Under the pieces are notes generated by a model that was given only the letters and a program-made list of their open reading frames with translations, was not told the origin of the DNA and did not search any database. Position numbers and translations under genes: made by a program. A stretch of DNA of 64,000 nt, taken from the NCBI RefSeq assembly GCF_001439735.1, contig NZ_JYLN01000004.1:1-64000 (forward strand), read 5' to 3'. Below are positions 9,040-18,108 of the stretch, piece after piece; position 1 is the stretch's first letter, and every line of letters starts with the position of its first letter. This DNA comes from Pseudomonas paralactis (GTDB lineage Bacteria; Pseudomonadota; Gammaproteobacteria; Pseudomonadales; Pseudomonadaceae).

Positions 9040-11196
9040 GTGGAATCTGAAATCGGTCGAGTTCATCTCAGTCATGATCCACGCGCATTGCACGACGACC
9101 CGTTGCTCGACGGGTTGTTGGCGCTCTGCGCCCTGCATCAGAAACCCGCCAGCGCGGCCATGCTCACCACCGGCCTGCCGCTGCCCTCGCAACGCTTGAG
9201 TGCCGAACTGCTGCCGCGTGCTGCTGCGCGGGCCGGGCTGCAGGGCCGGCTGTTGCAACGCAAGCTGGATCAGATCCCGACAATTGCATTGCCGGCCCTG
9301 TTATTGCTCAAGGACGGGCGCAGTACCGTGCTGGTGGGTTGGCAGGGCGACGATGAAGCGCGAATCCTGCTCGGCGAAAGTGACGGCGGCGAGGTGCTGA
9401 TCAAGCGCGAAGCCTTGGCCGACGATTACATCGGCAAGGTCTTCTTCGCTCAGCCGCAACACAAATTCGACGTCAACCACGGCAGCCTGATTCCACGGGC
9501 GCGTTCGTGGTTCCGTGACACCCTCATGCGTTCGCGCTGGCTCTACACCGACGCCATCGCCGCCAGCTTCCTGATCAACATCATCGCCATGGCCGCGCCG
9601 CTGTTCGTGATGAACGTGTACGACCGCGTCGTACCGAACCAGGCCACCGCCACCCTGTGGGTGCTGGCTGTGGGCATCTGCGGCGCGTACCTGTTCGACC
9701 TGATCCTCAAAAGCCTGCGCAGTCTGTGCCTGGACCTGGCCGGTAAAAAAACCGACCTGATCATCTCGGCCACGCTGTTCGAACGCATCGTCGGCATGTC
9801 CATGAAATACCGTCCGGCGCGGGTCGGCAGCTTCGCTCAGAACATCCATGAGTTTCAAAGCCTGCGCGATTTTCTCGCGTCGCTGACCCTCACCAGCCTG
9901 ATCGACCTGCCGTTCACGCTGTTGATCTTTATGGTGATCGCCATCCTCGGCGGGCACCTGGTGTGGATCCCGGTGCTGGCGTTCCCGCTTGCCCTGGGCA
10001 TCGGTTACGCCCTGCAAAAGCCCTTGGTAGCCACCATGGAGCGCACCATGGCCCTGGCCGCTGAGCGTCAGTCGAGCCTGATCGAAACCCTCGCCGGGCT
10101 CGACGCGGTCAAGGTCAACAACGCCGAGAGCGAGCGCCAGTATGGCTGGGAGCAGACCATCGGCACCCTGAGTCGGCTTGAGCTGCGGGTGAAGTTGCTG
10201 TCGGGTCTGTCGATGAACATGACCCTGCTGATCCAGCAATTGGCCGGCGTGATCATGATCGTGTTCGGCGTGTACCAGATCATCGACGGCAACTTGAGCA
10301 TGGGCGGGCTGATTGCCTGCTACATGCTCAGTGGCCGCGCCTTGAGCCCGCTGGCTTCGCTGTCAGGCTTGCTCACGCGCTACCAGCAAGCCAAGGTCAC
10401 CATGACCTCGGTGGACCAGATGATGGAGCTGCCTCAAGAGCGCAATTTCGAAGAGCGCCCCATGAGCCGCCGTACCCTGCAAGGCGCCATCGAATGCCGG
10501 GGCCTGAACTTCACTTATCCCAACCAACAGAACCTGGCCCTGAAGAACATCAACCTGGTGATCAAGCCAGGCGAAAAAATCGGCATTATCGGCCGCAGTG
10601 GTTCGGGCAAAAGCTCCCTGGCCAAACTGATCGTCGGCCTGTACCAACCCGACTCCGGCGCGCTGCTGGTGGACGGCGTGGACGTGCGCCAGATCGACGT
10701 CAGCGAGTTGCGCCATAACATCGGCTACGTCGCTCAGGACATCCAGTTGCTCGCCGGCACGCTGCGCGACAACCTGGTCAGCGGTGCGCGCTACGTCGAA
10801 GACGAAATGGTGCTGCAAGCCGCCGAACTGGCCGGTGTACACGAATTCGCCCGTCTGCATCCCCAGGGCTACGAGCTGCAAGTGGGCGAGCGTGGGCAGA
10901 ACCTCTCCGGCGGCCAGCGTCAGAACGTCGCCCTGGCCCGCGCATTGTTGCTCAACCCGCCGATCCTGCTGCTGGACGAACCCACCAGCGCCATGGACAA
11001 CACCGGTGAAGAACGCTTGAAACAACGCCTGCAAGCCGTGGTGCAAAACAAAACCGTGGTGCTGGTCACGCACCGAGCCTCACTGCTCTCGCTGGTGGAC
11101 CGCCTGCTGGTGGTCGACCGTGGGCAGATTCTCGCGGACGGCCCGAAAGCCGTGGTCATGGAAGCGTTGAAGAAGGGGCAAATCAGTGTTGCTTAA
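9040..11196 (+). CDS. lapB: Type I secretion ABC transporter for LapA
   Basis: This is the inner-membrane ATPase/permease that powers LapA export. Residues 1 to about 130 form a C39-peptidase-like domain without an obvious catalytic cysteine, as in RTX transporters that do not process their cargo. Residues about 150-440 are the six-helix membrane domain. The ATPase domain carries Walker A (GRSGSGKSS, about residue 518), signature LSGGQ (about 622) and Walker B ILLLDEP. GTG 9040 is preferred over GTG 9031 because GAGAG lies about 8 bases before 9040 and the protein then starts MESEIGRV like LapB homologues. It overlaps lapC by 11 bp, so the two are probably translated together. Confidence 0.94.
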   Translation: MESEIGRVHLSHDPRALHDDPLLDGLLALCALHQKPASAAMLTTGLPLPSQRLSAELLPRAAARAGLQGRLLQRKLDQIPTIALPALLLLKDGRSTVLVGWQGDDEARILLGESDGGEVLIKREALADDYIGKVFFAQPQHKFDVNHGSLIPRARSWFRDTLMRSRWLYTDAIAASFLINIIAMAAPLFVMNVYDRVVPNQATATLWVLAVGICGAYLFDLILKSLRSLCLDLAGKKTDLIISATLFERIVGMSMKYRPARVGSFAQNIHEFQSLRDFLASLTLTSLIDLPFTLLIFMVIAILGGHLVWIPVLAFPLALGIGYALQKPLVATMERTMALAAERQSSLIETLAGLDAVKVNNAESERQYGWEQTIGTLSRLELRVKLLSGLSMNMTLLIQQLAGVIMIVFGVYQIIDGNLSMGGLIACYMLSGRALSPLASLSGLLTRYQQAKVTMTSVDQMMELPQERNFEERPMSRRTLQGAIECRGLNFTYPNQQNLALKNINLVIKPGEKIGIIGRSGSGKSSLAKLIVGLYQPDSGALLVDGVDVRQIDVSELRHNIGYVAQDIQLLAGTLRDNLVSGARYVEDEMVLQAAELAGVHEFARLHPQGYELQVGERGQNLSGGQRQNVALARALLLNPPILLLDEPTSAMDNTGEERLKQRLQAVVQNKTVVLVTHRASLLSLVDRLLVVDRGQILADGPKAVVMEALKKGQISVA

Positions 11197-12550
11197 GTCC
11201 ATCAAGAGTGCGGTCGGCCGCTATTTCAAAGGTACCGACTCGCTGCAGGGCCAGCCCCTGCCCGAGGTCAACAAAGCGCTGATCGAAGATGCCCCACGCG
11301 TCATTCGCCTGACCATCTGGGCGATCATCGGGTTCTTCGTGTTCCTGGTGGTGTGGGCGGGTTTCTCAGAGATCGACGAAGTGACCCGTGGCGACGGCAA
11401 GGCGATTCCGTCGTCCAAATTGCAGAAAATCCAGAACCTGGAAGGCGGTATCGTTGCCGAGCTGTACGTCAAGGAAGGCCAGATCGTAGAAGCCGGCGCG
11501 CCGCTGATTCGCCTCGACGACACCCGGTTTGTTTCCAACGCCGGGGAAACCGAAGCCTTGCGCCTGGCCATGCAACTGCGCGTCGAACGCTTGAGTGCGC
11601 AAGTGGATGATCGCCCGCTGAACATCCCCGACGACGTGCTCAAGGCCGCGCCGAGCCAGGCTGCCAACGAGCGCTCCTTGTATGAAAGCCGGCGTCAACA
11701 GTTGAAGGATGAAGTCGGCGGCCTGCAGGAGCAACTGGTACAGCGTCAACAGGAGCTGCGCGAGTTCACCTCCAAGCAGGGGCAGTATCGCAGCCAGTTG
11801 TCCTTGCAGCGCCAGGAAATCAACATGTCCGAGCCACTGGTGGCCCAGGGCGCGGTATCGCCGGTGGAAGTGCTGCGCCTCAAGCGCGCCGAAATGGAAA
11901 CCCGCGGCCAACTGGACGCCACCACCCTGGCGATCCCCCGTGCTGAATCGGCGATCAAGGAAGTGCAACGCAAGATCGATGAAACCCGCGGCAAATTCCG
12001 CAGTGAAGCCCTGACCCAGCTCAACGAGGCCCGCACTGAGCTGAACAAGGCCGAGTCCACCGGCCGCGCCCTGGAAGACCGCGTCAGCCGTACCCTGGTC
12101 ACCTCGCCGGTGCGCGGGATCGTCAAGCAGTTGCTGGTCAATACCGTTGGCGGTGTGATCCAGCCGGGCAGCGACATGGTCGAAATCGTACCGCTGAACG
12201 ACACCCTGCTGGTAGAAGCCAAGATCCGCCCGCAAGACATCGCGTTCCTGCACCCGGGGCAAGAAGCGGTGGTCAAATTCACCGCCTACGACTACACCAT
12301 CTACGGCGGGCTCAAGGCCAAACTCGAACGCATCGGTGCCGACACCATCACCGATGAAGACAAGAAAACCACCTACTACATGATCACTCTGCGCACCGAC
12401 CGCAGCCATCTGGGCACCGATGAGAAGCCGTTGCTGATCATCCCCGGCATGGTTGCCTCGGTGGATATCATCACCGGTAAGAAGAGCATCCTCAGCTACC
12501 TGCTCAAGCCGATCATTAAGGCGCGGGCCGAGGCGTTGCACGAGCGTTAA
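11186..12550 (+). CDS. lapC: HlyD-family membrane fusion protein of the LapA secretion system
   Basis: This periplasmic adaptor joins the LapB transporter to the LapE channel. The 454-residue product has one N-terminal membrane segment (about residues 35-58), a biotinyl-lipoyl-like half motif (LEGGIVAELYVKEG), a long coiled coil (about 120-290) and a C-terminal beta-barrel domain (TSPVRGIVKQL onward). The GTG start lies inside the end of lapB with AAGGGG 7 bases upstream. No gene follows closely, so the lapEBC operon probably ends here. Confidence 0.93.
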   Translation: MLLKSIKSAVGRYFKGTDSLQGQPLPEVNKALIEDAPRVIRLTIWAIIGFFVFLVVWAGFSEIDEVTRGDGKAIPSSKLQKIQNLEGGIVAELYVKEGQIVEAGAPLIRLDDTRFVSNAGETEALRLAMQLRVERLSAQVDDRPLNIPDDVLKAAPSQAANERSLYESRRQQLKDEVGGLQEQLVQRQQELREFTSKQGQYRSQLSLQRQEINMSEPLVAQGAVSPVEVLRLKRAEMETRGQLDATTLAIPRAESAIKEVQRKIDETRGKFRSEALTQLNEARTELNKAESTGRALEDRVSRTLVTSPVRGIVKQLLVNTVGGVIQPGSDMVEIVPLNDTLLVEAKIRPQDIAFLHPGQEAVVKFTAYDYTIYGGLKAKLERIGADTITDEDKKTTYYMITLRTDRSHLGTDEKPLLIIPGMVASVDIITGKKSILSYLLKPIIKARAEALHER

Positions 12551-12573
12551 TCTTCAGCGCCTGTACCGACCTC

Positions 12574-12593
12574 ATCGCAGGCAAGCCAGCTCC
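12574..12593. repeat. Single REP sequence
   Basis: TCGCAGGCAAGCCAGCTCCC is one arm of the Pseudomonas REP family seen as pairs elsewhere in this window (32903-32994, 62958-63035). No partner arm was found nearby. Confidence 0.7.
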
Positions 12594-12717
12594 CGATGAG
12601 GCCATCAGCATCCCCCAGCACCTCAAACCAAACGCCATATCGATATGCCTTAACAGTATTTAAACTTCCATTCTTATACCTATAAATTCACTCCCCTGTC
12701 CGCCGGGAGTGAATCCA

Positions 12718-13602
12718 ATGTCCGCCACCGCTGCTGCCCCCACCACCACCCAAACCTTCGACATCCGCCCCTTTCCCGGCAGCGTCGGCGCCGAGATCAT
12801 TGGCCTGGACCTATCCCGCCCGGTCAACGACCAGGACTTCGCCCGTATCCACCGCGCCCACCTGGATCACCACGTCGTGGTGTTTCGCGACCAACGCATC
12901 ACCCCCGAACAACAGATCGCCTTCAGCCGCCGTTTCGGTGTGCTGCAGATCCACGTGCTCAAACAGTTTCTGCTGGCCAACCACCCGCAAATCCTGATCG
13001 TCTCCAACATTATCGAGAACGGCCAATCCATCGGCCTGGGTGATGCGGGCAAGTTCTGGCACTCGGACCTGTCGTACAAGGAGCTGCCCAGCCTGGGCTC
13101 GATGCTGCACGCCCAGGAACTGCCTGCCGAAGGCGGCGACACCCTGTTCGCCGATATGCACAAAGCCTGGGAGCAACTGCCCGAGCACCTGCGCAAAGCC
13201 GTCGAAGGCCGCAGTGCCGCGCACTCCTACACGGCGCGCTACAGCGAAACCAAATTCGAAGGCAACTGGCGCCCCACCCTCACCCCTGAGCAACTCGCCC
13301 AGGTTGCCGAAGTGGTGCACCCCGTGGTGCGCACCCACCCGGAAAGCGGCCGCAAAGCGCTGTTTGTCAGCGAAGGCTTCACCACCCGTATCGTCGGCCT
13401 GCCTGATGATGAAAGCCATGACCTGCTGACCCAGCTCTATGCCCACAGCGTGCTGCCGGAAAACATCTACCGCCACCAGTGGCAGCCCCACGACCTGGTG
13501 TTTTGGGACAACCGCTCGCTGATCCACCTCGCCGCCGGTTGCCCGAGCCACCTGCGCCGCAAGTTGTACCGCACCACCATCCAGGGCGATGCGCCTTTCT
13601 GA
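12718..13602 (+). CDS. TauD/TfdA-family 2-oxoglutarate-dependent dioxygenase
   Basis: This is a predicted cytosolic Fe(II)/2-oxoglutarate oxygenase of the taurine dioxygenase family, which oxidises small sulfonated or related substrates. The iron ligands are visible: H115 and D117 in FWHSDLS, and H270 in SLIHLA. R285, which would bind 2-oxoglutarate, sits 15 residues after the distal His, as in TauD. The 294-residue length is normal. ATG 12718 has GGGAG 8 bases upstream and is preferred to the in-frame GTG at 12709. The ATPase gene follows after 23 bp, so import and oxidation of one substrate are probably linked. The substrate cannot be read from the sequence; taurine itself is only one option. 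Confidence 0.88.
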   Translation: MSATAAAPTTTQTFDIRPFPGSVGAEIIGLDLSRPVNDQDFARIHRAHLDHHVVVFRDQRITPEQQIAFSRRFGVLQIHVLKQFLLANHPQILIVSNIIENGQSIGLGDAGKFWHSDLSYKELPSLGSMLHAQELPAEGGDTLFADMHKAWEQLPEHLRKAVEGRSAAHSYTARYSETKFEGNWRPTLTPEQLAQVAEVVHPVVRTHPESGRKALFVSEGFTTRIVGLPDDESHDLLTQLYAHSVLPENIYRHQWQPHDLVFWDNRSLIHLAAGCPSHLRRKLYRTTIQGDAPF

Positions 13603-13625
13603 AGCCTTATCGCAAGAGAGATGAA

Positions 13626-14477
13626 ATGAACGCGCCCTTGCAAGGCCACGCGGCCAGCAGCTTGAACACCGCCGAGCCACTCTTGGCCGTGGATAACGTC
13701 AGCCTCGAATACCGCACCCCCGAGCGTGTTGTGCGGGCTACCCACCAGGTCAGTTTCGAGATCGACCCGGCCGACCGCTACGTATTGCTCGGCCCGTCGG
13801 GCTGCGGCAAATCCACCTTGCTCAAGTCCATCGCCGGCTTTATCAAACCCTGCGAAGGCGAGATTCGCCTTTTGGGGCAGAAGGTCGAACAGCCTGGCCC
13901 GGATCGCATCGTGGTGTTCCAGGAGTTCGACCAGTTACCGCCATGGAAAACCGTCAAACAGAACGTGATGTTCCCGCTGCTGGCCTCCAGGACCCTGAAG
14001 CGCCGCGAGGCCGAAGAACGTGCACTGCATTACCTCGATAAAGTCGGGCTGAGTGCCTTTGCCGACGCCTACCCCCACACCCTTTCCGGTGGCATGAAAG
14101 CTCGCGTGGCGATTGCCAGGGCCCTGGCCATGCAGCCGAAAATCCTGCTGATGGACGAACCCTTCGCTGCCCTCGATGCGCTTACGCGGCGCAAGATGCA
14201 AGAGGAACTGCTGCTGTTGTGGGAGGAAGTGCGTTTTACCCTGTTGTTCGTCACGCACTCCATTGAGGAGGCGTTGGTGGTGGGCAATCGCATCCTGTTG
14301 CTGTCACCCCACCCTGGGCGGGTGCGCGCCGAAATCCATAGTCATCAATACGACCTGCACAGCCTCGGCGGTGTGGAATTCCAGGCGTCGGCGCGGCGCA
14401 TTCATCGCCTGCTGTTCGATGAAGCGCCCGCGGCCGAACGCGAGTTGGGCTTCGCTGATATTCGCATCGCTTATTGA
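13626..14477 (+). CDS. ABC transporter ATP-binding protein (nitrate/sulfonate/taurine type)
   Basis: This is the cytoplasmic ATPase of an importer in the TauB/SsuB class. The 283-residue product has Walker A (GPSGCGKST), Q-loop (VFQEFDQLPPW), signature (LSGGMKARVAIARAL), Walker B (ILLMDEP) and the H-switch (THSIEEAL). Start ATG 13626 follows AAGAGAG. Upstream in-frame codons lie inside the dioxygenase gene and are rejected. The permease follows after 12 bp. Confidence 0.9.
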   Translation: MNAPLQGHAASSLNTAEPLLAVDNVSLEYRTPERVVRATHQVSFEIDPADRYVLLGPSGCGKSTLLKSIAGFIKPCEGEIRLLGQKVEQPGPDRIVVFQEFDQLPPWKTVKQNVMFPLLASRTLKRREAEERALHYLDKVGLSAFADAYPHTLSGGMKARVAIARALAMQPKILLMDEPFAALDALTRRKMQEELLLLWEEVRFTLLFVTHSIEEALVVGNRILLLSPHPGRVRAEIHSHQYDLHSLGGVEFQASARRIHRLLFDEAPAAERELGFADIRIAY

Positions 14478-14489
14478 AGGGGCCGACGT

Positions 14490-15338
14490 ATGCGCCAGGA
14501 ATTTGAAGTAACCCTCGAACCATTGCTCAGCGTCCCGGTAGAGCGCGAGCTGCCGTTTCGCCAACGTCTGTGGCAACACGGCTGGCTGCGCAAGGGCCTG
14601 ATCCTGATCGTGCTCGCCATCATTTGGGAAGCGGTCGCCCGCTACCAGAACAATGACCTGCTGTTGCCGAGCTTCTTGCAGACTTTCCAGGCGCTGTTCG
14701 ATGGCCTGCGCAGCGGTGAATTGCTCAGCAAAGTCAGTATCTCGCTGGCGGTGCTGCTCAAGGGTTATCTGATCGGCATCGTACTGGCGTTTGCCTTGAC
14801 CACGCTGGCGGTGTCGACCCAATTGGGCCGCGACCTGCTCAGTACGTTGACCTCGATGTTCAACCCGCTGCCGGCCATCGCATTGCTGCCGTTGGCGCTG
14901 CTGTGGTTCGGCCTGGGGCAGAACAGCCTGATCTTCGTGCTGGTGCATTCGGTGTTATGGGCTCTGGCGCTCAACACCTATTCGGGCTTTCTCGGCGTGT
15001 CCGAAACCCTACGCATGGCCGGGCGCAACTACGGCCTCAAAGGTATGCGGTTTGTGCTGTTCATCCTGATCCCGGCGGCGCTGCCGTCGATCCTGGCCGG
15101 GCTCAAGATCGGTTGGGCCTTTGCCTGGCGTACGCTGATCGCCGCCGAGTTGGTGTTCGGCGCCACCAGCGGCAAGGGCGGCTTGGGTTGGTACATCTTC
15201 CAGAACCGTAATGAGCTGTACACCGACAAGGTATTTGCTGGCCTGGCTGTGGTGATCCTGATTGGCTTGCTGGTAGAAAACCTGGTGTTCAACACCTTCG
15301 AGCGGCTGACGGTGAAACGCTGGGGCATGCAACGCTGA
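14490..15338 (+). CDS. ABC transporter permease (nitrate/sulfonate/taurine type)
   Basis: This is the inner-membrane channel subunit of the importer encoded with the preceding ATPase. The 282-residue product has about six membrane segments and the BPD_transp_1 signature around residues 165-215, including the EAA-like loop (ETLRMAGRNYGLKG) that docks on the ATPase. AGGGG lies upstream of the ATG. No periplasmic binding-protein gene is found in this cluster, so the system must use one encoded elsewhere or has lost it. Confidence 0.9.
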   Translation: MRQEFEVTLEPLLSVPVERELPFRQRLWQHGWLRKGLILIVLAIIWEAVARYQNNDLLLPSFLQTFQALFDGLRSGELLSKVSISLAVLLKGYLIGIVLAFALTTLAVSTQLGRDLLSTLTSMFNPLPAIALLPLALLWFGLGQNSLIFVLVHSVLWALALNTYSGFLGVSETLRMAGRNYGLKGMRFVLFILIPAALPSILAGLKIGWAFAWRTLIAAELVFGATSGKGGLGWYIFQNRNELYTDKVFAGLAVVILIGLLVENLVFNTFERLTVKRWGMQR

Positions 15339-15398
15339 ACCGTTGATCCCTGCTACGATTGCGCCCAGTTCACTCCCCACAGATCACGAGTGCCTGGC

Positions 15399-16319
15399 AT
15401 GCAATTACCCGACATGAACCTGTTGGTCGCCCTCGACGCGTTGCTCGACGAGGGCAGTGTGGTGGGCGCTGCCCGGCGCATGAACCTCAGCCCGGCGGCC
15501 ATGAGCCGTACCCTCACGCGTATCCGTGAAGCGGTCGGTGACCCGATCCTGGTACGTGCCGGCCGCGGCCTGGTGCCGACGCCCAAAGCGCTTGAGCTGC
15601 AAGGCCAGGTGCGTAATGTGGTGGAGCAGGCGGCGTTGCTGTTCCGCTCGGCCGATCAAGTGGACTTGAGTACCTTGCGCCGCCGCTTCAGCGTGCGCGC
15701 CAATGACTTTTTTATCGGGGTGTATGGTGGGCGGCTGTTCGACACCATGGAGCGCGTAGCGCCGCTGTGCGAGCTGCGCTTTGTGCCCGAAGGCGACACC
15801 GACGACGAAGCGCTGCGCGAAGGGCGGCTGGACCTGCGCGTGAGCAACACCATGCCGGTCAGCCCCGAAGTGAAGGTGCAGAACCTGTTCTCCACCACCT
15901 TCGTCGGCCTGGCGCGACAGGATCACCCGCTGTTCGACGAAGAAATCACCGCCGCACGCTTTGCCGGCTACTCCCACATCAGCATCTCGCGCCGCGGCAT
16001 CGCCCGCGGGCCGATCGATACGGCGCTAAACGAGCAGGGCCTGGAGCGTCGCGTGGCGATGATCGCGCCAGGTTTTCACGGCGCCATGTTCATGTTGCCC
16101 GAATCCGACCTGATCATGCCGGTGCCCAAGGAAGCGCTTTTGAGCGCCAAGCGCCTGAAGCTGCCACTGCGTGCATTCCCGCTGCCGATCTCGTTGCCAA
16201 CACTGGTGCTGGCCCAATCCTGGCATCCACGCTTCGACAAAGACCCGGCACACAAGTGGCTGCGCGAAACCATGCGCGAGAGCTGCCACGCCACCTGGCT
16301 AGAAGCCCAACCCACCTGA
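15399..16319 (+). CDS. LysR-family transcriptional regulator
   Basis: This is a DNA-binding regulator with an N-terminal winged helix-turn-helix (about residues 3-62: MNLLVALDALLDEGSVVGAA, then LSPAAMSRTLTRIRE) and a C-terminal periplasmic-binding-protein-like effector domain (about 90-300). ATG 15399 is chosen because GAG lies about 9 bases upstream and the protein then starts MQLPDMNLL, as is usual for the family. An in-frame GTG at 15390 is the alternative. It follows the permease by 60 bp on the same strand and may control the dioxygenase/ABC genes, but that is inference. Confidence 0.88.
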   Translation: MQLPDMNLLVALDALLDEGSVVGAARRMNLSPAAMSRTLTRIREAVGDPILVRAGRGLVPTPKALELQGQVRNVVEQAALLFRSADQVDLSTLRRRFSVRANDFFIGVYGGRLFDTMERVAPLCELRFVPEGDTDDEALREGRLDLRVSNTMPVSPEVKVQNLFSTTFVGLARQDHPLFDEEITAARFAGYSHISISRRGIARGPIDTALNEQGLERRVAMIAPGFHGAMFMLPESDLIMPVPKEALLSAKRLKLPLRAFPLPISLPTLVLAQSWHPRFDKDPAHKWLRETMRESCHATWLEAQPT

Positions 16320-16343
16320 ACACCTCAAACCATGCACAATAAA

Positions 16344-16434
16344 ATGTGGAGGGGGCTTGCCCCCGATTGCAGTGTGACAGTCACTTGATGTGAACCTGAT
16401 ATATCGCCATCGGGGGCAAGCCCCCTCCCACATT
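16344..16434. repeat. REPIN (GGAGGGGGCTTGCCCCC type)
   Basis: Two inverted REP arms, TGTGGAGGGGGCTTGCCCCC and its near complement GGGGGCAAGCCCCCTCCCAC, are separated by about 45 bases. They form a cruciform-capable hairpin between the LysR gene and the efflux operon. Confidence 0.85.
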
Positions 16435-16557
16435 TTTGATTTTGTAGCGTTTACTGGATTGCGCCTGGCGCACTTATAACCTTCCAGCAAGTAACTTTTT
16501 GTCATGCTATAGCCTGATTAAACTGCTCAGGTATTTCTCATTCCGAGTTACCTGTTC

Positions 16558-18093
16558 ATGACATCCCTCGCTGCCCCCGCTTTTCAGGCCGCAGCCAAAC
16601 CCGTTGCCCCAGCCCCGCCCGTATTCGGCCCGCGCATTATCATCGGCCTGGTCGGCGTACTGTTGGCAGTGCTGGTGTCCGGTCTCAACGAGATGGTCAC
16701 CAAGGTCGCCCTCGCCGATATCCGCGGTGCGCTGTACATCGGTTTTGATGAAGGCACCTGGCTGGTCGCCGCCTACACCGCCACTTCCGTGGCAGCTATG
16801 GCGTTTGCGCCGTGGTGTTCGGTGACGTTTTCTCTGCGCCGTTTCACGCTGTGCGCCATCGGCTTGTTCACCGTGCTGGGCATTCTCTGCCCGTTCGCAC
16901 CCAACTACGAAAGCCTGTTGCTGCTGCGTACCGTGCAAGGCCTGGCCGGTGGCGCGCTGCCGCCGATGCTGATGACCGTGGCGCTGCGTTTCTTGCCGGC
17001 CAACGTCAAGTTGTACGGGTTGGCCGGTTACGCACTGACCGCCACCTTCGGCCCGAGCCTGGGCACCCCGCTGGCGGCGTTGTGGACCGAATACGTTGGC
17101 TGGCAGTGGGCGTTCTGGCAAATCGTCGCACCGTGCCTGCTGGCGATGGTCGCCGTGGCCTATGGCATACCGCAGGACCCGCTGCGCCTGGAGCGCTTCA
17201 AACAGTTCAACTGGCGTGGCCTGCTGCTGGGCTTTCCGGCGATCTGCATGTTGGTGATCGGGCTGTTGCAGGGCAATCGCCTGGACTGGTTCGAGTCGGG
17301 GCTGATCACCTTCCTGCTGTGTGGCGGCACATTGTTGCTGGTGTTGTTCATGGTCAACGAATGGTCACAACCGCTGCCATTTTTCAACTTGCAGATGCTC
17401 GGCCTGCGCAACCTGGCATTCGCCCTGATCGTGCTGGCAGGCGTGCTGATGGTACTGACCTCGGTGATCATCATCCCGTCCAGTTTCCTGGCCCAGGTTC
17501 AGGGTTACCGGCCGCTGCAAACTGCGCCAGTAATGCTGCTGATGGCGTTGCCACAATTGATCGCCTTGCCGCTGGTGGCGGCGCTATGCAACCTGCGCTG
17601 GGTCGATTGCCGCTGGGTACTGGGGATCGGCCTGAGCATGTTGGTGCTGTGCTGCATCGGCAGTTCTCACCTGACTTCGGCGTGGATTCGTGACGACTTT
17701 TACGGCTGGTACCTGCTGCAGATTTTCGGTCAGCCGATGGCCGTGTTGCCTCTGCTGATGCTGTCCACCGGCAGTATCCAACCCATCGAAGGGCCGTTTG
17801 CCTCGGCCTGGTTCAACACCGTCAAGGGCCTGGCTGCTGTGATCGCCACTGCGGTGCTGGATACATTGACCACCCAGCGCGGGCACTTCCATTCAACCAT
17901 GTTGGTGGACCGCCTGGGCAATTCGCCCCTGGCCGACGCTGACGCGCCGGGCCTCGCCCACCGCTTGCACGAGCAGACCGTGGTGCTGACCTCTTCGGAT
18001 CTTTACGTCGTCATGGCCGGTGTCGCGGTGGCGTTGATCCTGCTGATTTTCTGGATGCCCACGCGGATCTATCCGCCTCGCGCTCCGGCCTGA
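16558..18093 (+). CDS. MFS efflux transporter, DHA2 (EmrB-like) family
   Basis: This is an inner-membrane proton-driven drug exporter subunit of 511 residues with about 14 hydrophobic segments, the size and topology of the EmrB/DHA2 group. Residues near 56-90 hold the family pattern (DEGTWLVAAYTATS), and a motif-C-like GYALTATFGPSLGTPLAA follows near residues 161-178. It is the first of three genes (MFS, HlyD-type adaptor, NodT-type outer-membrane factor) that together make a complete envelope-spanning pump. The adaptor follows after 15 bp. The substrate is not evident. Confidence 0.9.
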   Translation: MTSLAAPAFQAAAKPVAPAPPVFGPRIIIGLVGVLLAVLVSGLNEMVTKVALADIRGALYIGFDEGTWLVAAYTATSVAAMAFAPWCSVTFSLRRFTLCAIGLFTVLGILCPFAPNYESLLLLRTVQGLAGGALPPMLMTVALRFLPANVKLYGLAGYALTATFGPSLGTPLAALWTEYVGWQWAFWQIVAPCLLAMVAVAYGIPQDPLRLERFKQFNWRGLLLGFPAICMLVIGLLQGNRLDWFESGLITFLLCGGTLLLVLFMVNEWSQPLPFFNLQMLGLRNLAFALIVLAGVLMVLTSVIIIPSSFLAQVQGYRPLQTAPVMLLMALPQLIALPLVAALCNLRWVDCRWVLGIGLSMLVLCCIGSSHLTSAWIRDDFYGWYLLQIFGQPMAVLPLLMLSTGSIQPIEGPFASAWFNTVKGLAAVIATAVLDTLTTQRGHFHSTMLVDRLGNSPLADADAPGLAHRLHEQTVVLTSSDLYVVMAGVAVALILLIFWMPTRIYPPRAPA

Positions 18094-18108
18094 CCTCAAG
18101 GACTTTCC

